From an uncultured Marivita sp. (GTDB lineage: Bacteria > Pseudomonadota > Alphaproteobacteria > Rhodobacterales > Rhodobacteraceae): DNA of 49,004 nucleotides. The notes under the pieces are model-generated. The model was not told the DNA's origin. It searched no databases and saw only the letters and a list, made by a program, of their open reading frames with translations. Shown piece after piece: positions 28,867 through 38,033 of the stretch. The stretch's first letter is position 1. Each line of letters begins with the position of its first letter. The stretch is taken from NCBI GenBank assembly GCA_947503115.1, contig CANNCS010000014.1, positions 1-49,004 of the forward strand, written 5' to 3'. The translations under genes were made by a program, and so were the position numbers.

Positions 28867-29655
28867 ATGAGAACAGTCACATCGCATGGCGTCACGCTGC
28901 ACGTGCAGGTGGAAGGGCCGGACACAGGACCCGTTGTTATGTTGGCCAATTCACTTGGCACCGATATGCGTGTCTGGGACCCGCTCTTGCCGTTTCTGCC
29001 CAAGGGGATGCGGATTGTTCGTTTTGACAAACGGGGGCACGGGCTGTCGGATTGCCCGGATGCGCCCTATGACATGGACACGCTTGTGTCTGATGCTGAA
29101 GCGGTGATCGATGCGCTGGGTCTGCAGAACATCGCATTTGTCGGTCTGTCCATTGGTGGGTTAATCGGGCAGGGGCTGGCTGCGCGCCGGTCTGATATCA
29201 TACGTGCCTTGGTCCTGATGGATACGGCTGCCAAGATTGGTTCGTCCGAGATGTGGCAGGATCGGATCGCAGGATTGCGGGCTGGCGGCATCGGGTCGAT
29301 GGCCGATGCCATTCTTGACCGTTGGTTCGCGCCTGAGATGCGCAATGATGCAGCGCGGCTTGCCCCGTGGCGGAATATGCTGACCCGCACCCCGATCGAA
29401 GGGTATATCGGATGCTGCGCCGCAATTGCCGGTGCGGATTTCACTCAATCGACTTCCAATTTGGCCCTTCCTGTCATGGCGATGACCGGGGCAGAGGATG
29501 GCTCCACCACACCCGAAATGGTGCAAGGCACAGCAAACCTGTGCAACGCGGCCTTCCACGTGATCCCGGACGCAGGCCATTTACCTTGTATTGAAGCGCC
29601 CGAACATGTGGGTGCGCTGATCTCGGAGTTCCTCAAGGAGGTGGGCCATGTCTGA
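28867..29655 (+). CDS. pcaD: 3-oxoadipate enol-lactonase
   Basis: A 262-aa alpha/beta hydrolase converting 3-oxoadipate enol-lactone to 3-oxoadipate. The nucleophile elbow is GLSIGG (Ser in FVGLSIGGLIGQGLAARR), the oxyanion region is ANSLGTDMRVWDPLLP, and the catalytic His is in PDAGHLPCIEAPE. ATG 28867 is chosen with GGGGAG 10 bp upstream; an in-frame ATG at 28849 is the alternative. It is the first gene of the pcaDCHGB operon and overlaps pcaC by 8 bp. Confidence 0.93.
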   Translation: MRTVTSHGVTLHVQVEGPDTGPVVMLANSLGTDMRVWDPLLPFLPKGMRIVRFDKRGHGLSDCPDAPYDMDTLVSDAEAVIDALGLQNIAFVGLSIGGLIGQGLAARRSDIIRALVLMDTAAKIGSSEMWQDRIAGLRAGGIGSMADAILDRWFAPEMRNDAARLAPWRNMLTRTPIEGYIGCCAAIAGADFTQSTSNLALPVMAMTGAEDGSTTPEMVQGTANLCNAAFHVIPDAGHLPCIEAPEHVGALISEFLKEVGHV

Positions 29656-30031
29656 CCGGTTCGACCAAGGTATGAAAACTCGTCGCGAGGTCTTAGGCGA
29701 TGTCCATGTCGACCGCGCTGAAGCGGCCAAAACTGATTTCGATCTGCCATTTCAAACACTGATCACCGAAGGAGCTTGGGGCACCGTCTGGTCGTCTGAT
29801 GGGATCAGCCGCCGGGAACGGTCGATGCTCACACTGGCGCTTTTGGCGGCCACTGGAAATTTTGAGGAAATCCCAATGCACATACGCGCGACCGCGCGGA
29901 CCGGAGCCAGCAAACAGGACGTGATGGAGGCGTTCCAGCATGTCGCGATTTATGCCGGCGTGCCCAAAGCCAACCACGCCATCAAGCTGGCCAAACAGAC
30001 TTACGCAGAAATGGAGAGATCCGATGACTGA
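29648..30031 (+). CDS. pcaC: 4-carboxymuconolactone decarboxylase
   Basis: A 127-aa member of the CMD family, decarboxylating 4-carboxymuconolactone to 3-oxoadipate enol-lactone. It shows the typical ITEGAWGTVWSSDGISRRERSMLTLALLAA core, followed by the HIRATARTGASKQDVMEAFQHVAIYAGVP segment, with the catalytic Glu and His in those two regions. A strong AAGGAGGTG lies before ATG 29648. It overlaps both pcaD and pcaH, indicating coupled translation. Confidence 0.95.
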   Translation: MSDRFDQGMKTRREVLGDVHVDRAEAAKTDFDLPFQTLITEGAWGTVWSSDGISRRERSMLTLALLAATGNFEEIPMHIRATARTGASKQDVMEAFQHVAIYAGVPKANHAIKLAKQTYAEMERSDD

Positions 30032-30752
30032 CACCGCAGCCCTGATGCCGCGACGCCGCGAGGTGCATCCGGACCCGTATTACACGGATTACAAGACGTC
30101 GATCACACGGTCCCCGTCGCTGCCTCTTTTGTCAATGGAATCAACCCCCAGCGAAGAAACCGGCCCACGCTTTGGGCATGACCGGCTTGGGGCGCTCGAT
30201 AACAACCTGATCAGCAACTACACCCAAGGCAAGGCATTGGCCGTAGGGGAACGCATCCGCGTGCACGGCCGGGTGCTGGATGAATTGGGGCGCCCTGTAC
30301 CGCATACGCTGGTCGAAATTTGGCAGGCCAATGCAGGCGGGCGGTATCGGCACATCAAGGATACGTATTTCGCGCCGCTCGACCCCAACTTCGGCGGTTG
30401 CGGGCGGACGATCACGGATGAGAACGGATATTACGAATTCATGACCATCCGTCCCGGGGCGTATCCATGGCCAAACCGCGCCAATGACTGGCGTCCGATG
30501 CACATTCACTTTTCGATCTTCGGTCATGCTTTTGGTCAACGGCTTATCAGTCAGATGTATTTCCAAGGCGATCCGTTGATCGACCTCTGCCCGATTGCCG
30601 CGACGGTTCGGGATCGCAGTCAGTTGGACCGGTTGGTTGCCCCTCTCGATATGCAGAATTCGCGGGGCATGGATTACTTGGCCTATAAGTTCGACATCGT
30701 CCTGCGCGGGCGCCGTCAGACGATGTTCGAAAATAAGCCGGAAGGGATGTAA
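30024..30752 (+). CDS. pcaH: Protocatechuate 3,4-dioxygenase, beta subunit
   Basis: A 242-aa iron-binding subunit of the intradiol ring-cleavage dioxygenase. From ATG 30024 the four Fe(III) ligands fall at Y108 (GGRYRH), Y147 (GAYPWPN), H160 and H162 (PMHIHFS). These are the same numbers as in the Pseudomonas enzyme (Tyr408, Tyr447, His460, His462 in beta-subunit numbering), which also supports the start choice. The start overlaps the pcaC stop by 8 bp. With PcaG it opens protocatechuate to 3-carboxy-cis,cis-muconate. Confidence 0.97.
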   Translation: MTDTAALMPRRREVHPDPYYTDYKTSITRSPSLPLLSMESTPSEETGPRFGHDRLGALDNNLISNYTQGKALAVGERIRVHGRVLDELGRPVPHTLVEIWQANAGGRYRHIKDTYFAPLDPNFGGCGRTITDENGYYEFMTIRPGAYPWPNRANDWRPMHIHFSIFGHAFGQRLISQMYFQGDPLIDLCPIAATVRDRSQLDRLVAPLDMQNSRGMDYLAYKFDIVLRGRRQTMFENKPEGM

Positions 30753-30755
30753 GTC

Positions 30756-31355
30756 ATGACACAACCGCTTGATATTCTGGTGGAAACACCCAGCCAAACT
30801 GCTGGTCCTTATGTCCATATCGGTTGCATCCCGACATTCGCTGGTGTCGAAGGTGTCTATCCCGAAGATCTTGGCTTAAGCCCGATCGAAGACGGCGCCA
30901 AGGGTGAGGTGATCACCATCGTCGGGTCGATCTATGACGGTACTGGCTGGGCGATGCGCGACGCAATGCTGGAAAGCTGGCAGGCCGATGCAGCAGGTGT
31001 GTATCCCGGTCAGGATGGGGCTGATCCCAAAGTGTCGGGATTTTGCCGGTTCGCCGCTGACAAGGATACGGGTGAATACACGCTGGGCACCATCAAGCCG
31101 GGTACGGTAAAGGGCCGGAATGGTCTGGTGTTCGCGCCGCATGTCTCGATCTGGATCGTGGCGCGGGGGATCAATATTGGCCTCAACACCCGCATCTATT
31201 TCGATGACGAAGATAACAGCGCCGATCCGCTGCTGGCCCGCATCGAACAGCGACCCCGCGTGGACACGCTTATTGCCAAGAAAACCGGCGATGGCAGCTA
31301 TCGGTTCGATATTCGGCTTCAGGGCGAAGGCGAAACGGTGTTTCTTGACCTGTGA
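30756..31355 (+). CDS. pcaG: Protocatechuate 3,4-dioxygenase, alpha subunit
   Basis: A 199-aa partner of PcaH with the same fold but no iron ligands. It has PSQTAGPYVHIGCIP at the N-terminus, LESWQADAAGVYPGQ in the core and FAPHVSIWIVARGINIGLNTRIYF, where the beta subunit has its metal histidines. It lies 3 bp after pcaH and overlaps the pcaB start (TGATG). Confidence 0.96.
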   Translation: MTQPLDILVETPSQTAGPYVHIGCIPTFAGVEGVYPEDLGLSPIEDGAKGEVITIVGSIYDGTGWAMRDAMLESWQADAAGVYPGQDGADPKVSGFCRFAADKDTGEYTLGTIKPGTVKGRNGLVFAPHVSIWIVARGINIGLNTRIYFDDEDNSADPLLARIEQRPRVDTLIAKKTGDGSYRFDIRLQGEGETVFLDL

Positions 31356-32416
31356 TGACAGGCGTTTTTGACCATCCTTGGTTGTCTGGTTTGTTTGCCG
31401 ATGCCGAAATCGCTGCGCTTTGGTCCGCCGAAGCGCAGCTTTCGCATATGATCGCGTTCGAGGCGGCGTGGTCTCGACATGGGCATCAGGCGGGCTTCTG
31501 GACCGAAACGAATGGTGCATTGGCGGCAGCTGCCATTGACGGCGTGACCCTTGCACCCGAAGAACTGCGCGACGGGACGGCGCAGGACGGGGTTTGTGTT
31601 CCTGCCTTGGTGCGCCTGCTGAAACAGCGGACGGGTGCCAAAGCGATCCACCAAGGCGCGACGTCGCAGGATGTGATCGATACGGCGACGGTTTTGTCGC
31701 TGGTGCGGAGTTTGGACCTGATCGACCAACGACTGGTGCAATTGGTTTCGGATCTTGAGGCTTTGGAAGACCGTTTCGGGACAACCCCTTTGATGGGGCG
31801 GACGCGTATGCAGGCGGCGATGCCGATCTCTGTGGCAGATCGGTTGCAAACGTGGCGTCTACCGCTGGTTTCACACCAAGAAAGGATGGCACAACTGCGC
31901 CCTCGTGTGGCGCTGGTGCAGATCGGAGGAGCGGCTGGGGATCGCGCGGCGTTGGGAGACGGCGCAGAGGCCGTCTGCATAGCAGTTGCGGCTGACCTTG
32001 GGCTATCCGCCACACCGCAAAGCTGGCACGCGATGCGCGACGGGATGGCGGAAGCTGCGTCGCTCTTGTCGCTTGTCACGGGAACCTTGGGCAAGATGGG
32101 GCAGGACATCTGCTTGATGGCCCAGCAGGGGATTGACGAAATCACCATAGCAGGGGGCGGCGGGTCGTCGGCCATGCCACACAAGCAGAATCCGGTTCAG
32201 GCCGAGCTGTTGGACACGCTGGCCCGCTACAACGCGGTGCAGCTTTCAGGAATGCATCATGCCATGATCCATGAACAGGAACGCTCGGGCGCTGCGTGGT
32301 CGCTGGAATGGATGCTCCTGCCGCAGATGGTGCAGGCCACCGGACGGGCTTTGGTTTTGGCGTCCGAGGTGACATCGCAGGTCACATCGCTTGGCACGCC
32401 GGATCTGTTGTCTTGA
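31355..32416 (+). CDS. pcaB: 3-carboxy-cis,cis-muconate cycloisomerase
   Basis: A 353-aa fumarase/aspartase superfamily enzyme forming 4-carboxymuconolactone. The superfamily signature GSSAMPHKQNPVQAELLD is present, as are GATSQDVIDTATVL and the GRTRMQAAMP segment. It is shorter than the roughly 450-aa Pseudomonas protein, as is usual for alphaproteobacterial PcaB. ATG 31355 shares its A with the pcaG stop; a GTG at 31352 would add one residue. It is the last pca gene before a flavin enzyme of uncertain role. Confidence 0.93.
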   Translation: MTGVFDHPWLSGLFADAEIAALWSAEAQLSHMIAFEAAWSRHGHQAGFWTETNGALAAAAIDGVTLAPEELRDGTAQDGVCVPALVRLLKQRTGAKAIHQGATSQDVIDTATVLSLVRSLDLIDQRLVQLVSDLEALEDRFGTTPLMGRTRMQAAMPISVADRLQTWRLPLVSHQERMAQLRPRVALVQIGGAAGDRAALGDGAEAVCIAVAADLGLSATPQSWHAMRDGMAEAASLLSLVTGTLGKMGQDICLMAQQGIDEITIAGGGGSSAMPHKQNPVQAELLDTLARYNAVQLSGMHHAMIHEQERSGAAWSLEWMLLPQMVQATGRALVLASEVTSQVTSLGTPDLLS

Positions 32417-32461
32417 CTAAAACCTAGCCGTAAATCAGCGGAAACCATGGGGAACGCCAAT

Positions 32462-33739
32462 ATGTTCGACAGCAAGGTCATCATCGCCGGGGGCGGTATC
32501 GCGGGTTTGACGCTTGGACTGACGCTGCACCAGATCGGTGTGCCCTTTACCGTGTTCGAAGCCGCGCGCGAGATGAAACCATTAGGTGTGGGCATCAACC
32601 TGCAGCCCAACGCCGTGCGCGAACTGTTCGATCTTGGAATCACAGCCGATGAATTGGACAAGGTTGGTCTGCCTGCCGAGGAGTGGGCGCTGGTCGGCTT
32701 AAACGGGCGCGAGGTCTATGCCGAACCGCGCGGGTTGGGTGCGGGCTACAACTGGCCGCAATATGCCGTGCATCGCGGGCAGCTTCACATGTTGCTTTAC
32801 GACACGCTGATCAGCCGGGCAGGGGCGGACGCGGTTCAGCTCGGGGCTAAGGTCACAGGCTATACCAAAGACAGCGCTGGTGTGGTGGCTACAGTGCACG
32901 CAGCGGGTGCAAACCACACCGAGACAGGCGCGGTCTTGGTCGCCGCCGATGGTATCCACTCAGCAATCCGCGCGCAGATGTATCCCGATCAGCCGCCGAT
33001 CCATTGGGGTGGGGCTGTCATGTGGCGCGGGACGGTGCAGGCCAAACCTATGCGTACTGCGTCGTCTTTTGTTGGGTTGGGCACGCACCGTCATCGCATG
33101 GTGATCTATCCGATATCCAAACCCGATGAGGACGGCACTGCGCTGATCAACTGGATTGCCGAAGTCACGATGGACGATGCTGGCGCATGGCAGCAGGATG
33201 GCTGGTTCAAACCGGTCGCGATTGACGAGTTCATCCATCATTTCGAAGAGTTCCGCTATGACTGGCTGGATGTCCCCGCAATGCTGCGTGACGCCGATTG
33301 TGCTTATGTGAACCCGATGATCGACCGCGATCCAGTGCCAAGCTGGGTCGATGGCGCGGTGGCGCTGATGGGCGACGCAGCCCATGCGATGTACCCAACC
33401 GGGTCGAACGGGGCCAGTCAGGCAATTGTGGACGCGCGGGTGATCGGGGCGAAGATGTTCGAGCATGGCGTGACCAAGACGGCGCTTGCGGCTTATGATG
33501 CACAGCTTTGCGCCCCGGTGTCGGAATTGGTGCTGCGCAACCGCGGCGCAGGGCCTTTCGGTCTACTCAATCTATTGGACGAACGCTGTGGCGGTGTTTT
33601 CGACGATATCGAAACCGTCATTCCTGCCGACGAACGCAAGGACTTCATGGCCAAATATAAAGCCGCTGCTGGATTTGCCATCGAAACCCTGAACGCCGCC
33701 GCCCCAACGATCCCGCAGGGGGCTCGATTGAACCGCTGA
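32462..33739 (+). CDS. Flavin-dependent aromatic monooxygenase-like protein
   Basis: A 425-aa class A flavoprotein monooxygenase. It has the dinucleotide motif VIIAGGGIAGLTLGLTLHQ, VGINLQPNAVREL, LVAADGIHSAIRAQM and GDAAHAMYPTGSNGASQAI. It resembles salicylate hydroxylase and PhzS-like enzymes rather than PobA. ATG 32462 is preferred for the GGGGA 8 bp upstream; an ATG at 32447 adds five residues. It lies in the same direction 45 bp after pcaB and 66 bp before pcaF, so it is probably in the pca transcript. It may hydroxylate a further aromatic feeding protocatechuate; the substrate is not evident. Confidence 0.82.
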   Translation: MFDSKVIIAGGGIAGLTLGLTLHQIGVPFTVFEAAREMKPLGVGINLQPNAVRELFDLGITADELDKVGLPAEEWALVGLNGREVYAEPRGLGAGYNWPQYAVHRGQLHMLLYDTLISRAGADAVQLGAKVTGYTKDSAGVVATVHAAGANHTETGAVLVAADGIHSAIRAQMYPDQPPIHWGGAVMWRGTVQAKPMRTASSFVGLGTHRHRMVIYPISKPDEDGTALINWIAEVTMDDAGAWQQDGWFKPVAIDEFIHHFEEFRYDWLDVPAMLRDADCAYVNPMIDRDPVPSWVDGAVALMGDAAHAMYPTGSNGASQAIVDARVIGAKMFEHGVTKTALAAYDAQLCAPVSELVLRNRGAGPFGLLNLLDERCGGVFDDIETVIPADERKDFMAKYKAAAGFAIETLNAAAPTIPQGARLNR

Positions 33740-33805
33740 CTTGCAAACCAGGTCGGTTCTACGGCCTTATGCACAAACCACATTCCTCGACCTGGAGCCA
33801 CCAAC

Positions 33806-35008
33806 ATGCCAGACGCCTTTATCTGTGACTACATCCGCACGCCCATTGGCCGTTATGGCGGCGCATTGGCGTTGGTCCGGGCTGATGACCTGGCTGCTGT
33901 GCCTCTGGCGGCCTTGGCTGCGCGCAACCCATCTTTTGACCTGTCTGCCATTGACGAGGTGGTCCTTGGCTGTGCCAATCAGGCGGGCGAAGACAATCGC
34001 AACGTGGCCCGTATGGCAGTTCTGCTGGCGGGCTACCCCGAAACAGTGCCGGGGACTACGATGAACCGTCTTTGCGGATCGGGCATGGATGCGGTTCTGG
34101 CTGCGGCCCGCGCGATCAAGGCGGGTGAGGCGGAACTGGTGGTCGCTGGCGGCGTTGAAAGCATGACGCGGGCGCCCTTCGTGATGCCAAAGGCACAACA
34201 GGCCTTTTCGCGGCAGAACGAGGTCTTCGATACCACCATCGGCTGGCGCTTTGTGAATCCATTGCTCAAGGCGCAATACGGCGTCGATTCCATGCCCGAG
34301 ACCGCAGAGAACGTGGCCGAAGACTTCAACATATCGCGCGAGGATCAGGATGCGTTTGCGCTCCGCAGCCAGCAAAAGGCAGGGGCTGCGCAACAGAGCG
34401 GTCGTCTGGCGCAAGAAATCGCACCTGTGACAATTCCCCGCCGTAAGGGAGACCCGGTCATCGTCGAGACCGACGAGCATCCGCGCCCCGAGACATCGGC
34501 CTCTGATCTGGCACGGCTGAGGGCGTTTGTCCGCGAAGGCGGTACGATCACGGCAGGCAATGCGTCGGGTGTGAATGACGGTGCCGCCGCACTGATCATC
34601 GCTTCCGAGGCGGCCGTCCGGCAGCATGGTTTGACCCCCATTGCCCGTGTCTTGGGAGGCGCGTCCATCGGGGTCGCCCCGCGGATCATGGGGATCGGGC
34701 CCGCCCCGGCTTCGGAAAAGCTGATGGCGCGGCTGGAGCTGACACAATCCGATTTCGACGTGATCGAGCTTAACGAAGCGTTTGCTTCGCAGGGGTTGGC
34801 GACGCTGCGCCGCTTGGGCATTGCCGATGACGATCCGCGCGTAAACCGCAACGGTGGAGCCATCGCGCTGGGCCATCCTCTGGGTATGTCAGGAGCACGG
34901 ATCACAGGGTCCGCGGCACTGGATCTGCGCCCCGGCCAAAAGGCGCTGGCCACCATGTGCATTGGCGTCGGGCAGGGGATCTCGATTGCGCTGGAAGCGG
35001 CGAGCTAA
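33806..35008 (+). CDS. pcaF: 3-oxoadipyl-CoA thiolase
   Basis: A 400-aa thiolase splitting 3-oxoadipyl-CoA to succinyl-CoA and acetyl-CoA. The nucleophile C90 lies in TMNRLCGSGMDAV, followed by AGGVESMTRAPFVM, NEAFASQGLA, GGAIALGHPLGMSGAR and CIGVGQGIS with the second catalytic Cys. The GGVESM and RAPFVM residues plus gene context favour PcaF over a general acetyl-CoA acetyltransferase. It is the last step of the protocatechuate branch. The preceding CoA-transferase genes (pcaIJ) are not in the window. Confidence 0.93.
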   Translation: MPDAFICDYIRTPIGRYGGALALVRADDLAAVPLAALAARNPSFDLSAIDEVVLGCANQAGEDNRNVARMAVLLAGYPETVPGTTMNRLCGSGMDAVLAAARAIKAGEAELVVAGGVESMTRAPFVMPKAQQAFSRQNEVFDTTIGWRFVNPLLKAQYGVDSMPETAENVAEDFNISREDQDAFALRSQQKAGAAQQSGRLAQEIAPVTIPRRKGDPVIVETDEHPRPETSASDLARLRAFVREGGTITAGNASGVNDGAAALIIASEAAVRQHGLTPIARVLGGASIGVAPRIMGIGPAPASEKLMARLELTQSDFDVIELNEAFASQGLATLRRLGIADDDPRVNRNGGAIALGHPLGMSGARITGSAALDLRPGQKALATMCIGVGQGISIALEAAS

Positions 35009-35088
35009 ACGCGCCCATCTGCCAATTCTCAGATCAGCGCTGGGGCTGAAGGAGTGGGTGTTGGTCGTGGATTCTAGTCGCCCGTTGG

Positions 35089-35108
35089 TCGCATTTTGGC
35101 GATTTTTT
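35089..35108 (+). terminator. Weak candidate terminator after pcaF
   Basis: A short stem, TCGC-N6-GCGA (35089-35102), is followed by six T residues (35103-35108), 80 bp past the pcaF stop. The stem has only 4 bp, so the call is tentative. Confidence 0.25.
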
Positions 35109-35242
35109 CCTCGGGTAATATCATTTTTATAACAAGGTGCTATCGCGCGTTGTTGTCATAGTGGTTGAATTGTATTTTTTTTGTCAAAAAACTGGGATAC
35201 GGCGACTTTTCCGACGACTTGGACTTGCACGCAATCCACGCC

Positions 35243-35264
35243 GCCCGGTCTGCATGAACCGGGC
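35243..35264 (-). terminator. Hairpin after cynS
   Basis: GCCCGGT (35243-35249) pairs perfectly with ACCGGGC (35258-35264) over an 8-nt loop, 13 bp past the cynS stop. No T-run follows on the minus strand, so it may be a processing or stabilising structure rather than an intrinsic terminator. Confidence 0.35.
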
Positions 35265-35277
35265 AGCGCTTGCTGAC

Positions 35278-35748
35278 TTACCAGGAATTATAAGCCAGAT
35301 ACTTGCCTGACATTTCCAACTTCACCCGGTCGCCCTTTTCATGCGGAACGCGGGTCAGCTGCATGTCAAAGTCGATAGCCGACATGATGCCTGTGCCAAA
35401 CTTCTCTTCGATCAGCGCCTTGATGGTCGGGCCGTAAACGCCGACAATCTCATACAGACGGTAGATGCAGGGATCGGTCGGAACCGATTGTTCCCAGACC
35501 TTGGTGGGCGGCTCTTCCAGCACACTGGCCGCTTCCTGCGGAAGACCCATGACCGACACCAACGCCTCGGCCTTATCCTTCGGAAAGGCGTTCATACCCA
35601 TGCAGGCCGAATGGGTCCAGATCGGAGACATATCGATCTTCTCGGCGATGCCCTCCCACGTCATGCCCGCCTGCTTTTTGGCGGACAGGATCATCATCGT
35701 CACGTCTTCCTTGGTCATCATGACTGGCACCTCGTAATTGTCTTTCAT
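35278..35748 (-). CDS. cynS: Cyanase (cyanate hydratase)
   Basis: A 156-aa enzyme of exact family length that decomposes cyanate with bicarbonate to ammonia and CO2. Catalytic residues of the E. coli enzyme (R96, E99, S122) correspond to R97, E100 and S123 in YRLYEIVGVYGPTIKALIEEKFGTGIMSAIDF. The N-terminal helix-turn-helix-like domain is intact. AGGAGG lies 7 bp before the ATG. It is the last gene of the importer operon on the minus strand and provides nitrogen from imported or internally formed cyanate. Confidence 0.96.
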   Translation of the reverse strand: MKDNYEVPVMMTKEDVTMMILSAKKQAGMTWEGIAEKIDMSPIWTHSACMGMNAFPKDKAEALVSVMGLPQEAASVLEEPPTKVWEQSVPTDPCIYRLYEIVGVYGPTIKALIEEKFGTGIMSAIDFDMQLTRVPHEKGDRVKLEMSGKYLAYNSW

Positions 35749-35785
35749 TGTTTGTCCTCCTGGGTCGTATGGTAATTCTTGTGCG

Positions 35786-36265
35786 TCAGAGCCCTAGCTC
35801 GGTCAGGCCCGGATGGTCGTCAGGGCGTCTGCCCTGCGGCCAGTGGAACAGTCGCTCAGCGTCGGTGATGGGCACGTCGTTGATTGATGCATGGCGCACG
35901 GCCATGTAACCAAGCGCGTCGAACTCCCAGTTCTCGTTGCCATAGGCGCGGAACCACTGGCCCTCTTCGTTGTGCCATTCGTAGCAAAAACGCACGGCGA
36001 TCCGATTGTCCTCATGCGCCCAGATCTCTTTGATCAGGCGATAGCCGTTTTCTTTGGCCCATTTGTCGGTCAGGAACGCTTCAACTTCGGCCCGACCATT
36101 CAGAAAAACGTCCCGGTTGCGCCACGCCGTGTCGCGGGTATAGGCCAGCGCGACCTTGGCGGGGTCACGGCTGTTCCAGGCGTCCTCGGCCATCCGAACC
36201 TTCTGCACCGCGTCTTCATAGGAAAACGGGGGCAGGGGCGCGCGCGGGGTGTCTTGATGTGTCAT
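35786..36265 (-). CDS. NTF2-like / DUF1348 family protein
   Basis: A 159-aa protein of the SnoaL/NTF2-like cone fold. It has [30 protein letters not shown], then [34 protein letters not shown] and a terminal [15 protein letters not shown]. These match the DUF1348 pattern. It has no signal peptide. It lies between the ABC ATPase gene (13 bp) and cynS (37 bp), clearly in the cyanate operon. Its function is unknown; a small-molecule binding or hydrolytic role near cyanate metabolism is possible. Confidence 0.8.
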   Translation of the reverse strand: MTHQDTPRAPLPPFSYEDAVQKVRMAEDAWNSRDPAKVALAYTRDTAWRNRDVFLNGRAEVEAFLTDKWAKENGYRLIKEIWAHEDNRIAVRFCYEWHNEEGQWFRAYGNENWEFDALGYMAVRHASINDVPITDAERLFHWPQGRRPDDHPGLTELGL

Positions 36266-36278
36266 GGCTCTTGCTCGA

Positions 36279-37181
36279 TTACGTGTTTACCGCCCGCAAG
36301 GGCGGCGGTGCGCTGGGTTCATCTTCGGTGGCCGTCTTGTCGATCCGCACTGTGTCCGGGCGCTGATCGGCATCATCGCTTTGCTTGCCAGCCAGTTCCT
36401 TGGATCGTTGGCCAAGGAAGTGCACCAGATGGTTGCGGATCGCATAGTAGTTCGGATGCTCAACGATCTCGGTCCGGGTGCGCGGACGCGGGATGGTGAT
36501 CTCGACCGACTCCGCAACGCGCGCAAACGGACCGTTGGTCATCAGCAGGATGCGGTCGGCCAGCAAGATCGCCTCGTCGATGTCATGGGTGATCATGAAC
36601 ACCGTTTGTTCCGTGCCCGCCCAAACCTTGATAAGCTCTTCTTGAATGGTGCCCCGTGTCAGCGCATCCAGCGCACCGAACGGTTCATCCAACAGAAGCA
36701 GCTTGGGCTGGTTGGCAAAGGCCCGCGCGATCGACACGCGCTGACGCATGCCGCCAGACAATTGGCTGGGTTTGCGATGCACCACGTCACCTTCAAGACC
36801 GACCTTGGCAAGGTAGTCACGGGCATGCGCCTCGACTTGTTCTGTATCCCAGCCCGGGTGGCGAGCCTTGACGCCGAAGGTCACGTTCTTAAGCGCCGAA
36901 AGCCACGGCAAAAGCGAATAGTTTTGGAACACAACGCCCCGGTCTAGGGACGGACCCGACACTTCGAACCCGTCCATCTTGACCACGCCGGCCGTAGGCT
37001 CAGCCAGACCGGCAAGGATGTTCATGATCGTCGACTTACCACAGCCGGAATGGCCAAGGATGCAGACGAATTCGCCCTTTTCGATCCCGAAGCTGGCATT
37101 TTCGAACACGGTCATCGTGCCGCCTTGGCCATCCGGGTATTGCTGGGTCAATCGCTCGATACTGAGAAAAGGTTTCGACAT
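36279..37181 (-). CDS. ABC importer ATPase (cyanate/nitrate type)
   Basis: A 300-aa nucleotide-binding subunit. It has Walker [10 protein letters not shown], the Q-loop [13 protein letters not shown], signature [14 protein letters not shown], Walker [17 protein letters not shown] and the switch His in MITHDIDEA. This is the NrtD/CynD/SsuB/TauB class. The C-terminal extension ends in a proline-rich tail. Coupling with a CmpA/NrtA-type binding protein and cynS makes cyanate the probable cargo; nitrate, bicarbonate or another small anion is not excluded. AAAGGAG precedes the ATG. Confidence 0.9.
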   Translation of the reverse strand: MSKPFLSIERLTQQYPDGQGGTMTVFENASFGIEKGEFVCILGHSGCGKSTIMNILAGLAEPTAGVVKMDGFEVSGPSLDRGVVFQNYSLLPWLSALKNVTFGVKARHPGWDTEQVEAHARDYLAKVGLEGDVVHRKPSQLSGGMRQRVSIARAFANQPKLLLLDEPFGALDALTRGTIQEELIKVWAGTEQTVFMITHDIDEAILLADRILLMTNGPFARVAESVEITIPRPRTRTEIVEHPNYYAIRNHLVHFLGQRSKELAGKQSDDADQRPDTVRIDKTATEDEPSAPPPLRAVNT

Positions 37182-37193
37182 GAGGTGTCTCCT

Positions 37194-38030
37194 TTATTCG
37201 GCGTAGGCGACCGCGCGCTGCAGGACGCCAAAGGCCGAGTCCAGCAACATGCCGACAACGCCGATCATGAGGATTGAAAAGATGACTGAGGTCAGGTCGA
37301 GGTTGTTCCACTCGTTCCAGACGTAGTAGCCAATGCCAGTTCCGCCCACGAGCATCTCAGCCGCGACGATAACCAGCCACGCGATGCCGATGGAAATTCG
37401 CATCCCGGTTACAATGGTGGGCGCGGCGGCGGGCAGGATCACGGTGAATGCTGTCTTGAATGGGCCAAGCTCATGCGTGCGCGCCACATTCACCCAGTCC
37501 TTGCGGACCCCAGCCACACCAAACGCGGTGTTGAGCAGCATCGGCCAGATCGAACAGACGAAGATCACAAAGATCGCTGATGCCTCTGAATCCTGAATTA
37601 TGAACAGCGCAAGCGGCATCCATGCCAGTGGCGAAATGGGGCGCAGCACCTGAATGAAGGGGTTGAACGCCTTGTAGGCGATCTGGCTCATCCCGATGAG
37701 GAAGCCCAAAGGAATGGCAACCAGTGCGGCAAGGAAATACCCCGCCAGAACACGATAGATCGAATACCCAATCTGGATACCGATCCCTTTGTCGTTGGGG
37801 CCCGCGTCATAGAACGGGTTCGACAATTCCGCCCATGCCTTGGCGATCACTTGGCTGGGTGGCGGAACACCCGCCTTTTGCGCGCCACCTCCGGTAAGGC
37901 GTTCGTATTCGGTAAGCTCACCCGCTGCCTTTTGCGCCGGTATGGCGGCCTCCCAAATCAGGAGGCCAACCACCAGCATGACAATCGACAAAAGCGCGGC
38001 GCGCTTGTTGATCGAAAGACTGTCCAACAT
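37194..38030 (-). CDS. ABC importer permease (cyanate/nitrate type)
   Basis: A 278-aa permease with about six membrane segments. It carries the EAA-type cytoplasmic loop (around ARTHELGPFKTAFTVILPAAAPTIVTGMRISIGIAW), typical of the NrtB/CynB/SsuC family. The N-terminal SLSINKRAALLSIVMLVVGLLIWE is a first membrane helix. It is spaced 3 bp from the binding-protein gene and 12 bp from the ATPase gene. The substrate is assigned by context only. Confidence 0.9.
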   Translation of the reverse strand: MLDSLSINKRAALLSIVMLVVGLLIWEAAIPAQKAAGELTEYERLTGGGAQKAGVPPPSQVIAKAWAELSNPFYDAGPNDKGIGIQIGYSIYRVLAGYFLAALVAIPLGFLIGMSQIAYKAFNPFIQVLRPISPLAWMPLALFIIQDSEASAIFVIFVCSIWPMLLNTAFGVAGVRKDWVNVARTHELGPFKTAFTVILPAAAPTIVTGMRISIGIAWLVIVAAEMLVGGTGIGYYVWNEWNNLDLTSVIFSILMIGVVGMLLDSAFGVLQRAVAYAE

Positions 38031-38033
38031 GGA

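Noticed and set aside
35150-35210. AT-rich segment with opposed T and A runs as a replication or attachment site.
   Set aside because: No direct repeats, integrase or tRNA nearby; more simply the spacer between two convergent operons.
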